This document shows, piece after piece, positions 48,178 to 57,986 of a stretch of 64,000 bases of DNA. The translations under genes and the position numbers were made by a program. The notes under the pieces are model-generated. The model was not told where the DNA came from. It did not search any database and worked only from the letters and a program-made list of their open reading frames with translations. Every line of letters starts with the position of its first letter. Within the stretch, counting starts at the first letter, position 1. The DNA comes from Methanococcoides vulcani. GTDB taxonomy: Archaea > Halobacteriota > Methanosarcinia > Methanosarcinales > Methanosarcinaceae. The stretch covers positions 1 to 64,000 of the forward strand of contig NZ_FOHQ01000006.1 of the NCBI RefSeq assembly GCF_900111645.1. The letters run 5' to 3'.

Positions 48178-49271
48178 TATACCCTGCCTCCCATAGCTTT
48201 CATGACCTTTCCAAAGAATATCTTTTCCGTGTCCCTTGGTCCGGCATGTGCTTCCGGATGATACTGGACACTGAAGATGTCAAGATCGTTGTGTTCGATT
48301 CCCTCGACTGTATTATCATTAGTGTTGATCTGTGTTACAGTCACATCAGTATCGTCAAATGAGTCACCTTCAACAGCAAAACCGTGATTCTGTGATGTTA
48401 TGTGGACAATTCCAGATTCCAGGTCCTTGACCGGCTGGTTTGCTCCGCGGTGTCCGAATTTGAGCTTATATGTATCTGCTCCAAGTGCTCTTGAGATCAC
48501 CTGGTGTCCAAGGCAGATGCCTGATATTGGCATTGTTCCTGCCAGGTCCTTAACAACATCAATGGCATTTTGTGCGTTCTGTGGGTCTCCCGGGCCATTG
48601 GAAAGGAAGAGCAGATCCGGGTTGTAATCCTCGATCACAGAAGTGGGTGTGTTGGCAGGCACTACTGTAACATCAACGCCTCTTTTCAACAGGCTCATGG
48701 AGATGTTCTTCTTCATACCAAGATCAAAGAGCACAACGTGTTTTTTGTCAGCGGTCTTTACCTGACTTTCGATTGTGTAAGGCTCTTTGCAGGTGACCCT
48801 TGAGATAAGATCAAGGCTTGAAATATCGGGCTGTTCTCTTGCCAGCCTGACTGCTTCTTCACCATCGTCGCTGCCGTTTATCAGTGCAGCACGCATGGTA
48901 CCATGCTCTCTGGTACCGATGGTAAGCATACGTGTGTCAATACCGGATATCCCCGGCTTACCTTCATCCTCCATCAATTTGTAAATATTACGCGTGGAAA
49001 GGTGGTGACTTGGAGAAAGGCAGGCTTCCCTTACCACAAGACCTTCGGCCTTTACGCCGTCGGACTGGAATGTTTCATCATTGACACCATAGTTCCCTAT
49101 CAAAGGGTACGTGAACATTAATATCTGACCAGTATAGGACGGGTCTGTAAGAGACTCCTCATATCCTGTGTACTGGGTAGTAAAAACAAGTTCTCCGCAA
49201 ACGATACCTTCGGCACCGAAACCAGTACCTTTTAAAATTGTTCCATCTTCTAATCCTATTACTGCAGACAT
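48177..49271 (-). CDS. carA: Carbamoyl-phosphate synthase small (glutaminase) subunit
   Basis: 364 residues from the ATG at 49271 ([10 protein letters not shown]). A second ATG at 49274 and one at 49292 are also open, and AGGTT stands just before. The N-terminal CPSase_sm domain contains [19 protein letters not shown]. The class I glutamine amidotransferase domain carries nucleophile Cys in SGICLGHQV and the catalytic histidine/glutamate in SVQYHPEA. It supplies ammonia through a tunnel to CarB. First gene of carA-carB-argG. Confidence 0.96.
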   Translation of the reverse strand: MSAVIGLEDGTILKGTGFGAEGIVCGELVFTTQYTGYEESLTDPSYTGQILMFTYPLIGNYGVNDETFQSDGVKAEGLVVREACLSPSHHLSTRNIYKLMEDEGKPGISGIDTRMLTIGTREHGTMRAALINGSDDGEEAVRLAREQPDISSLDLISRVTCKEPYTIESQVKTADKKHVVLFDLGMKKNISMSLLKRGVDVTVVPANTPTSVIEDYNPDLLFLSNGPGDPQNAQNAIDVVKDLAGTMPISGICLGHQVISRALGADTYKLKFGHRGANQPVKDLESGIVHITSQNHGFAVEGDSFDDTDVTVTQINTNDNTVEGIEHNDLDIFSVQYHPEAHAGPRDTEKIFFGKVMKAMGGRV

Positions 49272-49425
49272 CATCCGAACCTGCGAATACATGTCATGAA
49301 TAGGCTATAAGCGTTACGATGGAATCTAGAACTTTCAGAACAGATATGATTGGTAGAACTCTTGCTTCTAATATAATAGGATAATAAAAGGTAATATACG
49401 TAAAAGGAAAATTAAAGGACTGTTC

Positions 49426-50490
49426 TTACAGTCCTTTCAGGAAGTTTCTGAGGAACATTACTATAATGACCATTGACACTGCAAACAGTATCATGAGTGT
49501 TCTCAGTGGTGATAATAGTACGAACTCTTCGATTTCTTTTACGAGATCGAACTCTTCTTCTTCCATTATCAGTTCCTTGTCCAGTCCCAACTCAATTGGC
49601 TTCTCGGTGTCTGAAAGTGTAACTGTCCAGATGTTGTAGTCACCACCTTCGTTCGATGCAAATGCTATTTTGTCGCCTTCAGGATTCCAGGCAGGGTATA
49701 TTTGAGTCGAATTCTCAAATGTGATCTGTTCTATGCCTAGACTATTTGAGTTCATGACCCATATGTCGGAATTTCCAGACCTGTCAGATGCAAATACTAT
49801 CTTTGATCCGTCAGGGTTGAACACTGGATGTGTGTTCTCAAAAGTGTCATTCCTGAGGATTACCGGAACCCTGTTACTAAGTTCGACGGTCCAGAGGTTA
49901 CCTTCCAGTGAATATGCCAGCATTTCACCTTCAGGTGACCAGGAGGGTGCCCCTTCATCACTGGCTGAATCGGTAATCTGCTTGCTCTCACTACCATCAG
50001 GGTTCATTACCCAGATGTCATAGTTGCCTGAGACCTTGGACAGATATGCTATCTTTGTTCCGTCAGGACTCATGACGGGTTCCCTTTTATCAGCATTTTC
50101 CGTTATCTGTGAGGTATTGCTTTTGTCAGCAAGTTCTACCACACGTATACTGATGAACTTGGAAGAGAATGGCTGAACATGTTCTGTAGCATAATAGATG
50201 AATTTTCCATCTGAACTGAAAGAAGGCTCTCCTTCCCATGCAATGGTATCATATACCCTTGTTTGGTCAGATCCATCTGCATTCATGACCCAGATGGCCT
50301 GCTCTGAAGAATAAGTTATCAATTGCCCATCCGGACTCCACGCAGGTGATCTCTGGTTGACTTCAAAGGTCAGTTGTTCTGTCTCTTCTACTGTTACAGC
50401 ACCTGCCAAAGCCGTTGATATCAATAGAATTGACGCGATCAATGCAATCTTTAAGACTAATGTACCAGTGTTATTTCTACCAAGTGTCAT
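49426..50490 (-). CDS. TolB-like beta-propeller protein with C-terminal membrane anchor
   Basis: 354 residues. An N-terminal signal or anchor helix (about 14-31) is followed by six or so WD40-like/PD40 blades repeating the pattern PxWSPDG-xx-I-x-Y-S ... DIWVMNPDGS (about 35-290), and an acidic segment EELIMEEEEFDLVKEIEE-like near 300. A C-terminal membrane helix (about 328-348) ends FLRNFLKGL. The propeller is probably outside the cell. The blades bind proteins in TolB, and no target is known in archaea. It stands alone, 15 bases after the gatE stop region on the same strand. Confidence 0.83.
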   Translation of the reverse strand: MTLGRNNTGTLVLKIALIASILLISTALAGAVTVEETEQLTFEVNQRSPAWSPDGQLITYSSEQAIWVMNADGSDQTRVYDTIAWEGEPSFSSDGKFIYYATEHVQPFSSKFISIRVVELADKSNTSQITENADKREPVMSPDGTKIAYLSKVSGNYDIWVMNPDGSESKQITDSASDEGAPSWSPEGEMLAYSLEGNLWTVELSNRVPVILRNDTFENTHPVFNPDGSKIVFASDRSGNSDIWVMNSNSLGIEQITFENSTQIYPAWNPEGDKIAFASNEGGDYNIWTVTLSDTEKPIELGLDKELIMEEEEFDLVKEIEEFVLLSPLRTLMILFAVSMVIIVMFLRNFLKGL

Positions 50491-50505
50491 AATATCTAAT
50501 GAATA

Positions 50506-52407
50506 TTATGTATTAATACACTCATTAATCTTTTGTTTCAAGAGTTCACTGAGAACTTTTCCGTCAATCTTCCCACGGAACTCTCCCATTACAATTCCCA
50601 TGAGAGGTCCTACGGCTGCTGGTCCCTTTTCTTTCACAAAGTCCTGTCTTTCTTCCACGATCTTTGTGATAAACTCTTCGATCTGTGATGTGTCAATGCC
50701 TGTAAGTCCAAGATCTTCCAGACTATCTCTGATATTGACCTTTGGTTTCTTTGCAACATAGCGAAGTATCTGTTCGATACCTTCTTTGGCGACGTCACCT
50801 GAAGATATGATCTCGAACATCTGTTTGAAATGCTCATCATTAATGTTAGTAACGTTCACACCATCACGTTTTAGTTCAGGTACAAGTCCTGTGAGTGTGG
50901 TTACGATAAGAGTTGCAGTGACATTTTTGTCATTGTTGAACCTGCTCATCAATTCCTCGAAAAGTGTCAGGTCCTGTGAATATGCGATCTTCTCTGCAAG
51001 TTCCTCGTTGAGTCCGTAATCTTTGCTGAACCTCTTTGCTCTTTCAGTTAGAAGCTCAGGGATCTCGATAGTGTCAAAGTAATCCTTCCTGATCTCCACC
51101 TGTGGTACATCTGTCTCGGGGTACATCCTTGATGCACCTGGAAGTGGTCTCATGTATGCGCTGTTACCATCAGGAAGTGCACGTCTGGTCTCTTCCGGAA
51201 CGAACTCCAGTGCTTCCTTTGCACGGATCAGCACACTCTCCATCGCACCCCAGGCACGTTTCTCTTTGTCTGCTACCATGACGACAGCATCTCCTTCTTT
51301 TGCACCGACGAAATCACGCAATGAGGCGACCTCATCTTCGGTTATACCATAATTGGGCAGTTCATCAGTGTGGAATATGCCACCTACGCCTGAGGTCTTT
51401 GCGCGGTCGGAAAACTCGGTACCCAGACGTCTTCCGGGCTGTACTTCCATTCCCACATGTCCTGCGAATCCGGGCAAAAGAACTGCAAGTACCTTTCCTT
51501 TCTTGAGTGATTTCTTTATGACCTTTGATTCTGTTTCCCTGAACAGGTCGGTCACATCAAATATCTCCTCATGGACACTTGCATCTCTCTCCAGAAGGGA
51601 CCTGCGTATCTCAAGCAAGTTGACCTGCCTCTCGGCTTCCCTTTCAACAATAGTTTCGATAAGATCAAGAGCCTGGACACCTTTGACCTCCACACGGGCT
51701 CCTTCTGCAATGGATATGTTAACATCCTGCCTGATGGTCCCAAGACCTCTTTTTACCTTACCGGTAGAACGGAGCAGCATGCCGATATTGGCAGCTGTCT
51801 CTTTTGCATGGGCCGGTGAGATTATGTCAGGTGCTGTACCGATCTCCACGAGCGGGATGCCAAGTCTGTCAAGTGAGTATATGATAGAATCGCCTGCATC
51901 CTCTATTTTCTGTGCAGCCTCTTCTTCCACACAAAGGACATCGACACCTACATCTCCTTCAGATGTGTCGAGGTGTCCGCCTCCTGCGAGGAAAGCAGTT
52001 CTCTGGAATCCGCTTGTATTTGATCCGTCCACAACTATCTTTCGCATAACGTGGAGCTGCTCCACTGGTACCATGTGCAATAGCTTTGCAATTGATAATG
52101 CAATGTCAAGCGATTCTTTGTTAAGTTCACGAGGTGGTTCCTCATCATTTTCCACAAGGCAGGTGCTGTCGTATGCTTTGTAGATATATTTCCTGTTGAC
52201 CTTTGTCTGCTCAAGTGCTGCCCTGTCGGTCTCCCCCATCTCACTTGCAGTAGGGCGCAGGTAACGGAAGAATTCAAAGTTCGACTCATCCGTGTCACGT
52301 ATCTTAGTAGGGCATCTACAGAAGAGTTTCTCCTTTGAGTTCAGCTGCTGATGAATCTCAAGTCCGCATTTTAGTCCAAGTTCACGGTAGTCGATCATTT
52401 TGCTCAT
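50506..52407 (-). CDS. gatE: Glutamyl-tRNA(Gln) amidotransferase subunit E
   Basis: 633 residues. It is the archaeal Gat[21 protein letters not shown] at the start (GatB/E signature), [17 protein letters not shown], a zinc-type cysteine set (CGLEIH, CRCPT), an AspRS-like inserted domain in the middle (about 280-420) specific to GatE, and a C-terminal GatB/Yqey domain ([13 protein letters not shown] to ELLKQKINE). With GatD it converts Glu-tRNA(Gln) to Gln-tRNA(Gln). gatD is not in the window. The insert marks it as archaeal. Confidence 0.96.
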   Translation of the reverse strand: MSKMIDYRELGLKCGLEIHQQLNSKEKLFCRCPTKIRDTDESNFEFFRYLRPTASEMGETDRAALEQTKVNRKYIYKAYDSTCLVENDEEPPRELNKESLDIALSIAKLLHMVPVEQLHVMRKIVVDGSNTSGFQRTAFLAGGGHLDTSEGDVGVDVLCVEEEAAQKIEDAGDSIIYSLDRLGIPLVEIGTAPDIISPAHAKETAANIGMLLRSTGKVKRGLGTIRQDVNISIAEGARVEVKGVQALDLIETIVEREAERQVNLLEIRRSLLERDASVHEEIFDVTDLFRETESKVIKKSLKKGKVLAVLLPGFAGHVGMEVQPGRRLGTEFSDRAKTSGVGGIFHTDELPNYGITEDEVASLRDFVGAKEGDAVVMVADKEKRAWGAMESVLIRAKEALEFVPEETRRALPDGNSAYMRPLPGASRMYPETDVPQVEIRKDYFDTIEIPELLTERAKRFSKDYGLNEELAEKIAYSQDLTLFEELMSRFNNDKNVTATLIVTTLTGLVPELKRDGVNVTNINDEHFKQMFEIISSGDVAKEGIEQILRYVAKKPKVNIRDSLEDLGLTGIDTSQIEEFITKIVEERQDFVKEKGPAAVGPLMGIVMGEFRGKIDGKVLSELLKQKINECINT

Positions 52408-52547
52408 AAAAGTATCACCAAAAATTACTCTGTCACAATCTAGACAACAAAATGTGTTAGGCGTTATAAAAGTATTGTTTGCTATCTGTTCACTGGTATA
52501 AGGGTATCGTCCTTAATAATGGTTTCAGGAATATCTTAAGACGATAG

Positions 52548-52622
52548 ATGTGCCTGATGGCACAGGCAGTTCTTATGCCTGTATATCAGCAGACCCCGTG
52601 AAACAGGATGGCATCTGTTTCC
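52548..52622. other. Cluster of short hairpins between hdr operon and gatE
   Basis: Three small inverted repeats lie close together: GTGCC/GGCAC around a TGAT loop at about 52550-52563, ACAGGCA/TGCCTGT (52562-52568 and 52576-52582), and GAAACAG/CTGTTTC (52600-52606 and 52615-52621). On the minus strand they follow the polyferredoxin stop by 45 bases, so they may end or stabilise that transcript, or sit in the gatE leader. Confidence 0.4.
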
Positions 52623-52667
52623 TGAAAAAGTGATCATTCCATAATTTAACTTTTCTGATTTTAGATC

Positions 52668-53957
52668 TTACTTTTCCATGGACCTGTGGATATCCTCTGC
52701 ATCACCTTTGTTCAGGATCCTCCTGAACTTTGGTTTGGTAAGGACATCCCTTGCCTTTTCCATCCTGTCGAAAACTTTACCCATCATCTCTTCATCGACA
52801 TACGGGAACGCGATATCCACATGCTCTTTCAGTGGCTCGCTTTCAATCTCAAGTGCCCTTGAAATATCTGGTCGCTTTCTTTCTTTTGTGAGGAGTGAAT
52901 CAATGGCGTCCTTCCACTCAGATGCCCAGGGTGTATCGGGTATATCAGTATGATTTACCTTGCTGCGTGCAACTTTCATCACATCCACGGGACATGCATT
53001 GACGCAGGCTCCGCAGTAAGTGCAAAGATCGTGTACTGCTGCGATCTTCTTTCCATCTTCCGGGACGTACCAGAGGTGGGATGGGCAGATATTAAAACAG
53101 GCATGACAGCCCTGTGTGTCGCATTTTTCGATATGTTCTTCGACAAGGACCAGCTCACCTTCGAAAGGTTTGAGCAGATCAACCGCATCATATGGGCAGA
53201 CTGCGTCACACCAGCCACATCGTGTGCATTTATCATCATCTACCGTCACATGTCCTGAGACCACAGGAGGTTCGCAGGGACGCTCTCCTTTTACACGAAT
53301 TGCATCCTCGGGACAGATGTCCTGGCAGAGCATGCAGTAGTCACACATGTCCTCGTCCACAATGAGTTGTTCAAAGGGCATGGGGTCGGCTGCTGTAGGT
53401 TCCTTTTCCAGCATGAGGAAGGCGTCACAGAAAGCTGCACATATGCCGCAGAGATTGCATTTCTCGGTATCTATCTCGATCTCGCCTTCAGCGTTCTCTT
53501 TTAAAGGTGCTATCTCTTCTTTTTTCGGGAATGTGTATTCAAGCTCAATGGCATCCTCGGGGCATGATGCTTCACAAAGGGAACAAGGTACGCATTTCTC
53601 GTTCATCTCAACCTTGTATTCCAGCACAGGATAGAGTTCCTCTTCAGGGAAATCTCCTTCCGTTCTCATTTCCAGTGCTGTTACAGGGCAGAAGTTTACA
53701 CACATTGAACAAAAGGTGCATTTATCAAGGTCCATCATCACAGGTGGTGCATCCATACCGGTGGCTATTTCCTTGATAGGTCCAAGCTCGAGTGCTTTTG
53801 TGGGACATATCCTTACACAGATGCCACATCCCACGCATCTCTTGTAATCGTAATCAAGTGTTTTTTCAGACCTGTCGGAGACCAGTTTGTAAAGTATGTG
53901 GTTGCCCTGTATGTCCATCTCTCTTGAGACGGTCATGGACTTTTCTTCGTCGCTCAC
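52668..53957 (-). CDS. Polyferredoxin partner of HdrA
   Basis: 429 residues with many 4Fe-4S ferredoxin motifs: CVGCGICVRICP, CTFCSMCVNFCP, CVPCSLCEASCP, CNLCGICAAFCD, CDYCMLCQDICP, CTRCGWCDAVCP, CHACFNICP and CTYCGACVNACP, giving about eight cluster sites in a row. It is soluble and suited to carrying electrons along the protein. It overlaps the hdrA stop by four bases (ATGA). In Methanosarcina an hdrA next to a polyferredoxin gene is a known arrangement tied to methylotrophic growth. The electron source here is not visible. Confidence 0.92.
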   Translation of the reverse strand: MSDEEKSMTVSREMDIQGNHILYKLVSDRSEKTLDYDYKRCVGCGICVRICPTKALELGPIKEIATGMDAPPVMMDLDKCTFCSMCVNFCPVTALEMRTEGDFPEEELYPVLEYKVEMNEKCVPCSLCEASCPEDAIELEYTFPKKEEIAPLKENAEGEIEIDTEKCNLCGICAAFCDAFLMLEKEPTAADPMPFEQLIVDEDMCDYCMLCQDICPEDAIRVKGERPCEPPVVSGHVTVDDDKCTRCGWCDAVCPYDAVDLLKPFEGELVLVEEHIEKCDTQGCHACFNICPSHLWYVPEDGKKIAAVHDLCTYCGACVNACPVDVMKVARSKVNHTDIPDTPWASEWKDAIDSLLTKERKRPDISRALEIESEPLKEHVDIAFPYVDEEMMGKVFDRMEKARDVLTKPKFRRILNKGDAEDIHRSMEK

Positions 53958-56308
53958 TCCTGCACCTCCGGCAACTCGGAACCCACCGGACCGAGTTCTG
54001 TAAGTTCGTCAACGAAATCCTCGATGGTCTTTGCAAATTTCTCTCCTTCTGCTGCGGATATCCATTGCAAACGCAGTCTTTTAGGGTCCAGCCCGATCTC
54101 ATCGAGTACTTCTTTGAGATTCTCCATCCTGTGTTTTGCATCAAGGTTGCCGAGGATGTAGTGACATTCATCGAGACGGCAACCTGTAACGAGCACTCCG
54201 TCAGCGCCTCCCTGCAATGCTTCCAGTGCGAAATCCGGGTCGACACGTCCGGCGCACATAACTTTGATGATCCTGACGTTAGTCGGATATTGTATCCTTG
54301 ATGTTCCTGCAAGGTCAGCGGAACCATAGCTGCACCAATTGCAGAGGAACGCAATGATAAGCGGGAACTCATCCTTTACCTCAAGGGCTGCCCTTATCTG
54401 TGCTATGATCTGTTCGTCAGTGCTATGGGGCATGGTAATGGCATCTGTGGGACAGGATGCACTGCATGAACCACATGTCTGGCAGGAGATCTCGTCAACC
54501 ACTGCTTTCCCGTCTATGACCTTGATCGTATTGAAATTACATGTGTTCTCACATATGCGGCAGCCGATACATTTTTCCGGATCGACATGTGCACTGAAAG
54601 GATCGTTCTCAAGCTCGCCCTTTGCCAGCAGGCGGGTGGACCTTGCAGCAGATGCACTTCCCTGTGCGATCGATGTCTGTATCTCCTTTGGTCCTGAAGC
54701 ACAGCCTGCGATAAAGACACCGTTTATGTGAGCATCCACTGGTCTCATCTTTGGGTGTGCGATGGATAAGAACCTGTCAGGCCTTTTTGAGAGATTCAGC
54801 ATCTTTGCGATCGGATCTGAAGTGGTGCTGGCTTCCATTCCGGTTCCCAGAATTACAAGGTCGTAAGGCTCCTCACGGATTGCACAGTCGAGCGTGTCTT
54901 CGTACCTGAGCTTCATCTGTCCTTGCGTGTCAAGCTGCACTTCAGCGACTTTCCCGCGAATGAAATTTACACCCATTAACTGCGTGCGTACATAGTATTC
55001 CTCGTACATCTCGCCGGCAGCACGTATGTCAATGTAATGAATGGTAACATCGGTATCAGGATAGCGCTCCTTTATCATCTGTGCATTCTTCATGGATGAC
55101 ATGCAGCAGACCCGGGAGCAGTAGGGATTATCAACGGTCTCATCCCTGGAACCGACGCACTGGATAAAAGCAACTTTCTTCGGAATCTCTCGTGTGGATG
55201 GTACGACTACTTTGCCGCGTGTTGGTCCTGATGCATTGAGCAGCCTCTCCAGTTCCATATTGGTCAGGACATCCGGATAGACACTGTAACCATACTCTTC
55301 CTTGCGCTTTGCATCGAACCCTTGGTAACCGGTTGCGACTATCACAGCCCCGACTGTGAACGAGAACTCCTCTTCCTTCAGGCTGAAATCGATTGCATCT
55401 GCCGGGCAGGCCTGTTTGCAAAGTCCGCAGCCAACACAGTATTCATTGTTGATGTAAGCCGACTGCGGGACAGCCTGCGGGATAGGCATGTTGATGGCCT
55501 TTGTCTTGCCAAGGCCGCTGTCAAATGGGTTAGGTATCTCTACCGGGCAGACATGTGAACATTCATCGATACACCCTTTGCAGCGATCGACCATGACATA
55601 CCTGGGGTGCTGGATGCCTTTTACATTGAAATTACCTACTGAGCCGGAGATGTCAGTGATCTCGGAATATGTCCGCATTTCAATGTTCGGATGGTTCTGC
55701 ACATCTGTCATCTTCGGTGCCAGCACACATATAGAACAGTCATTGGTGGGGAATACTTCATTGAGCAATGCCATCTTACCGCCGATGGTAGGTTCCTTCT
55801 CCACCATGTAGACGTGCGTACCGGCATCTGCAAGTGTCAGGGCTGCCTCGATACCGGCAACACCGCCACCGATAACAAGGACGTCCTTGTTAGCCTTGAA
55901 CTTGCGGATCTGCAATGGTGCCAGCAGCTTGACCTTTGCCACGCCCATTTTGATGAGGTCAAAGGCTTTCTGGGTGGCCATGCTATGGTTGTGCATGTGT
56001 ACCCATGAGCACTGCTCGCGGATGTTAGCTATCTCCAGAAGATATGGATTGATCCCTGCTTTTTCGAGGACGCGCTTGAATGTGGTCTCATGGAGCTTCG
56101 GAGTGCAGGCTGCTACCAGTATCCTGTCGATGTTGTTCTCTTTGATGTCCTCGATCAGTTGCTCCTGCCCGAAGTCAGAGCACATGAACTGGATGTCCTT
56201 TACAAGCGTGACATCCTCCATCTCCTCGACTTTCCTGTGCAGTGCATCCATGTTGATGACACTGGCAATGTTCAATCCACAGTGGCAGATATATACTCCG
56301 ATTCGCAT
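53954..56308 (-). CDS. hdrA: Heterodisulfide reductase subunit A with C-terminal MvhD-like domain
   Basis: 784 residues. The N-terminus RIGVYICHCGLNIASVI is followed by the cysteine segment AACTPKLHE and the FAD site VIGGGVAGIEAALTLADAG. Next come KGCIDECSHVCP and CVGCGLCKQACP clusters, the second flavin-binding half ending VFIAGCASGPKEIQTS, and CIGCRICENTCN/CQTCGSCSASCP clusters. The last ~130 residues (FLCNWCSYGSADLAG, KVMCAGRVDPDF, VTGCRLDECHY) are an MvhD-type iron-sulfur domain fused on. HdrA bifurcates or relays electrons by FAD for CoM-S-S-CoB reduction. No hdrB or hdrC is adjacent. Confidence 0.95.
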   Translation of the reverse strand: MRIGVYICHCGLNIASVINMDALHRKVEEMEDVTLVKDIQFMCSDFGQEQLIEDIKENNIDRILVAACTPKLHETTFKRVLEKAGINPYLLEIANIREQCSWVHMHNHSMATQKAFDLIKMGVAKVKLLAPLQIRKFKANKDVLVIGGGVAGIEAALTLADAGTHVYMVEKEPTIGGKMALLNEVFPTNDCSICVLAPKMTDVQNHPNIEMRTYSEITDISGSVGNFNVKGIQHPRYVMVDRCKGCIDECSHVCPVEIPNPFDSGLGKTKAINMPIPQAVPQSAYINNEYCVGCGLCKQACPADAIDFSLKEEEFSFTVGAVIVATGYQGFDAKRKEEYGYSVYPDVLTNMELERLLNASGPTRGKVVVPSTREIPKKVAFIQCVGSRDETVDNPYCSRVCCMSSMKNAQMIKERYPDTDVTIHYIDIRAAGEMYEEYYVRTQLMGVNFIRGKVAEVQLDTQGQMKLRYEDTLDCAIREEPYDLVILGTGMEASTTSDPIAKMLNLSKRPDRFLSIAHPKMRPVDAHINGVFIAGCASGPKEIQTSIAQGSASAARSTRLLAKGELENDPFSAHVDPEKCIGCRICENTCNFNTIKVIDGKAVVDEISCQTCGSCSASCPTDAITMPHSTDEQIIAQIRAALEVKDEFPLIIAFLCNWCSYGSADLAGTSRIQYPTNVRIIKVMCAGRVDPDFALEALQGGADGVLVTGCRLDECHYILGNLDAKHRMENLKEVLDEIGLDPKRLRLQWISAAEGEKFAKTIEDFVDELTELGPVGSELPEVQE

Positions 56309-56394
56309 TTGACAGGCTTCCTCTTAAAGGTTGGTTAATTTATGAGGTACTAGGTAATGGGTAATTCAAATTCAAATTTTAGTTTGTTCTAATA

Positions 56395-56685
56395 TTATTT
56401 ACATTTCTTTCCAATGCCGCTGATGCAGAACATATTCCTGATGTCATGTGCAGTACCAAATTTCTCATAGGCTTCCTGTGCTTTTTCAGGACTCGGATGC
56501 ATGTGGACAAAAACACAATCCCGTATTCCATCCTCGCTACTGGTAATGATACGCATGTCATGCCCCCCGACCGGAAGCCAGATAATGATCTGCCCCATCT
56601 CCTCATTGTAGTTGAGGTCAACCTTGAACTCTTCAAGCTGCTTGCTTTGCTGGACTATTTCAGAATTCTCATTACTATCGGTCAT
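56395..56685 (-). CDS. Small unknown protein upstream of hdrA
   Basis: 96 residues from the ATG at 56685 (TTGGGT just upstream). It is soluble, with strand-rich centre (GQIIIWLPVGGHDMRIITSS) and a C-terminal helix ending CISGIGKKCK with two cysteines. I recognise no family. Its stop is 86 bases before the hdrA start on the same strand, so it may be the first gene of the hdrA-polyferredoxin unit. Confidence 0.6.
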   Translation of the reverse strand: MTDSNENSEIVQQSKQLEEFKVDLNYNEEMGQIIIWLPVGGHDMRIITSSEDGIRDCVFVHMHPSPEKAQEAYEKFGTAHDIRNMFCISGIGKKCK

Positions 56686-56846
56686 GCTACCCAATTATGC
56701 ATTACTGATTATTAATGGTTGTGATTCATTCCTGCACAGCCCATCCCCTACACAAAAAAGCTATATACCACTAATGACATTAAGGGGATGCACGTCCCTT
56801 ATCACTTACATGATGACGGTTATAGATGTGCATTATTCGCAAAGAT

Positions 56847-56923
56847 GGGCCCGTGGTCTAGCCGGTTATGACATCGCCTTTACACGGCGGGGGTCAGGAG
56901 TTCGAATCTCCTCGGGCCCACCA
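56847..56923 (+). tRNA. tRNA-Val (anticodon TAC) with encoded CCA
   Basis: The cloverleaf GGGCCCG...CGGGCCC with discriminator A at 56920 is followed directly by CCA (56921-56923). The anticodon stem TCGCC/GGCGG holds loop TTTACAC, so the anticodon is TAC, reading GUA and wobbling to other valine codons. The T-arm is GTTCGAATC. The other valine tRNA at 3633 has no encoded CCA. Confidence 0.95.
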
Positions 56924-57239
56924 TGTTCATTTTCTTTTGAATTTCGCGATGAAGAGCTTTGGTTTTGCAGGTTCGGATTTACAATTGAGCCTTTCGTTGG
57001 GCTTTTGATGGATATAAGTGTTATATCACCTTTTAATTACTCTTGCAAGGGATTAGTATGAATTTTATCTTATCTTTCATTTTGAAGCACAGTAACACTC
57101 TCACCACGGACAAATTCTGAATGGAAGAAGATGGAGTTCTCCAAGGGTACTTTGCATTACATGAAGCAGACGCCAAGAGTGATAAGCCGTTCACTCTCAA
57201 TGTTCGTGTGAAAGAGAGGTATTCATGTCCTTGTTTTAT
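56924..57239. other. Intergenic region after tRNA-Val
   Basis: The first ~130 bases are A+T-rich without clear signals. A 20-codon frame at 57058 ends in TGA and is followed in the same frame by the 40-codon frame at 57121-57243. Together they may be the remnant of one longer gene. Nothing else is recognised. Confidence 0.4.
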
Positions 57240-57243
57240 TTAA
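57121..57243 (+). CDS. Possible small protein or gene remnant
   Basis: 40 residues starting MEEDGVLQGYFALHEADAKS and ending VKERYSCPCFI. The composition looks protein-like, with a CPC motif at the end. No ribosome-binding site is seen, and the same frame is open upstream to an in-frame TGA next to the ATG. It overlaps the 3' end of the convergent lipoprotein gene by four bases. It could be the tail of a lost gene. Confidence 0.3.
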   Translation: MEEDGVLQGYFALHEADAKSDKPFTLNVRVKERYSCPCFI

Positions 57244-57770
57244 TCCTCCAAGTAGAACCCTGATCCCACAATGTAGGTCTGGTTATCAAAGGATGCCCCC
57301 TTGATGAATGTGTATTTCTTTGAGGGTTCTGTCTCACCGGGTCTTGGCCAGTAGTAATCAATCCATCCCTCACCTTCTTCGCCCTGGGTCATGTTTATGA
57401 ACATCTGGCCTATTGGTTTGCCGTTGAAGTCTTCAAGATTGCTCACGTCTTGCCCCTCACCGCTGATATCGGGTGGATATACCACACGTATTCCATCGTT
57501 TCTCCAGACGAAGATGTAGAAATCATCATGGAACCACTGACCGTTCTTCTCCCTGAACTGTGGAAAGGCCTGCTCTCCCTCCTCCTCAATCAGCTCGATG
57601 GCTGAATAGACCTGTGCAGAGGTAAATTCTCTTTGGGAAGCCAGTTGATCCTGTTCCTCAACTAGTCCCTTTTCGTCTTCGGCAATATCTTCTGGTTGAA
57701 CACACCCTGCAACTACAAAGAACAGGACGAAGATCAATAGAACACAAATTACTTTCTTCAGCTCGATCAT
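57240..57770 (-). CDS. Cache-domain lipoprotein
   Basis: 176 residues from the ATG at 57770, with GGGAG nine bases upstream. A further ATG at 57791 lies before that site. A hydrophobic signal (VICVLLIFVLFFV) ends in lipobox VAGC. A single Cache (sCache-like) domain follows: QWFHDDFYIFVWRNDGIRVV, PIGQMFINMTQGEEGEGW and GASFDNQTYIVGSGFYLED. It is a ligand-binding domain without any attached kinase or methyl-accepting region, so it would need a partner. It is divergent from the acetate-transporter-family gene. Confidence 0.8.
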   Translation of the reverse strand: MIELKKVICVLLIFVLFFVVAGCVQPEDIAEDEKGLVEEQDQLASQREFTSAQVYSAIELIEEEGEQAFPQFREKNGQWFHDDFYIFVWRNDGIRVVYPPDISGEGQDVSNLEDFNGKPIGQMFINMTQGEEGEGWIDYYWPRPGETEPSKKYTFIKGASFDNQTYIVGSGFYLED

Positions 57771-57839
57771 GTCACAACACTCCCATATCATATATTATTT
57801 TTAGAATAAATACGACTATTGGTTCAAGAATATAGATTA

Positions 57840-57893
57840 TAGAGAATATCAAATTAGAATTGGGGGATTTATGAGCTAATTTGATATTCTCTA
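57840..57893. promoter_or_regulatory. 18-bp perfect inverted repeat upstream of the acetate-transporter-family gene
   Basis: TAGAGAATATCAAATTAG (57840-57857) and CTAATTTGATATTCTCTA (57876-57893) are perfect complements separated by 18 bases that include GGGGGAT. It lies between the divergent genes at 57770 and 57981-57987, with TATA-like CTATACTATAATTTTATT at about 57943-57960 further downstream. It may be a dimeric operator, a leader hairpin, or the ends of a very small inserted element. Confidence 0.6.
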
Positions 57894-57986
57894 AAGTTAA
57901 GCGCCAATAACTGATACTGTTTATATCCACACCATCCCTAAACTATACTATAATTTTATTAATAATAAATTCTAAGAAGTGTGAGT

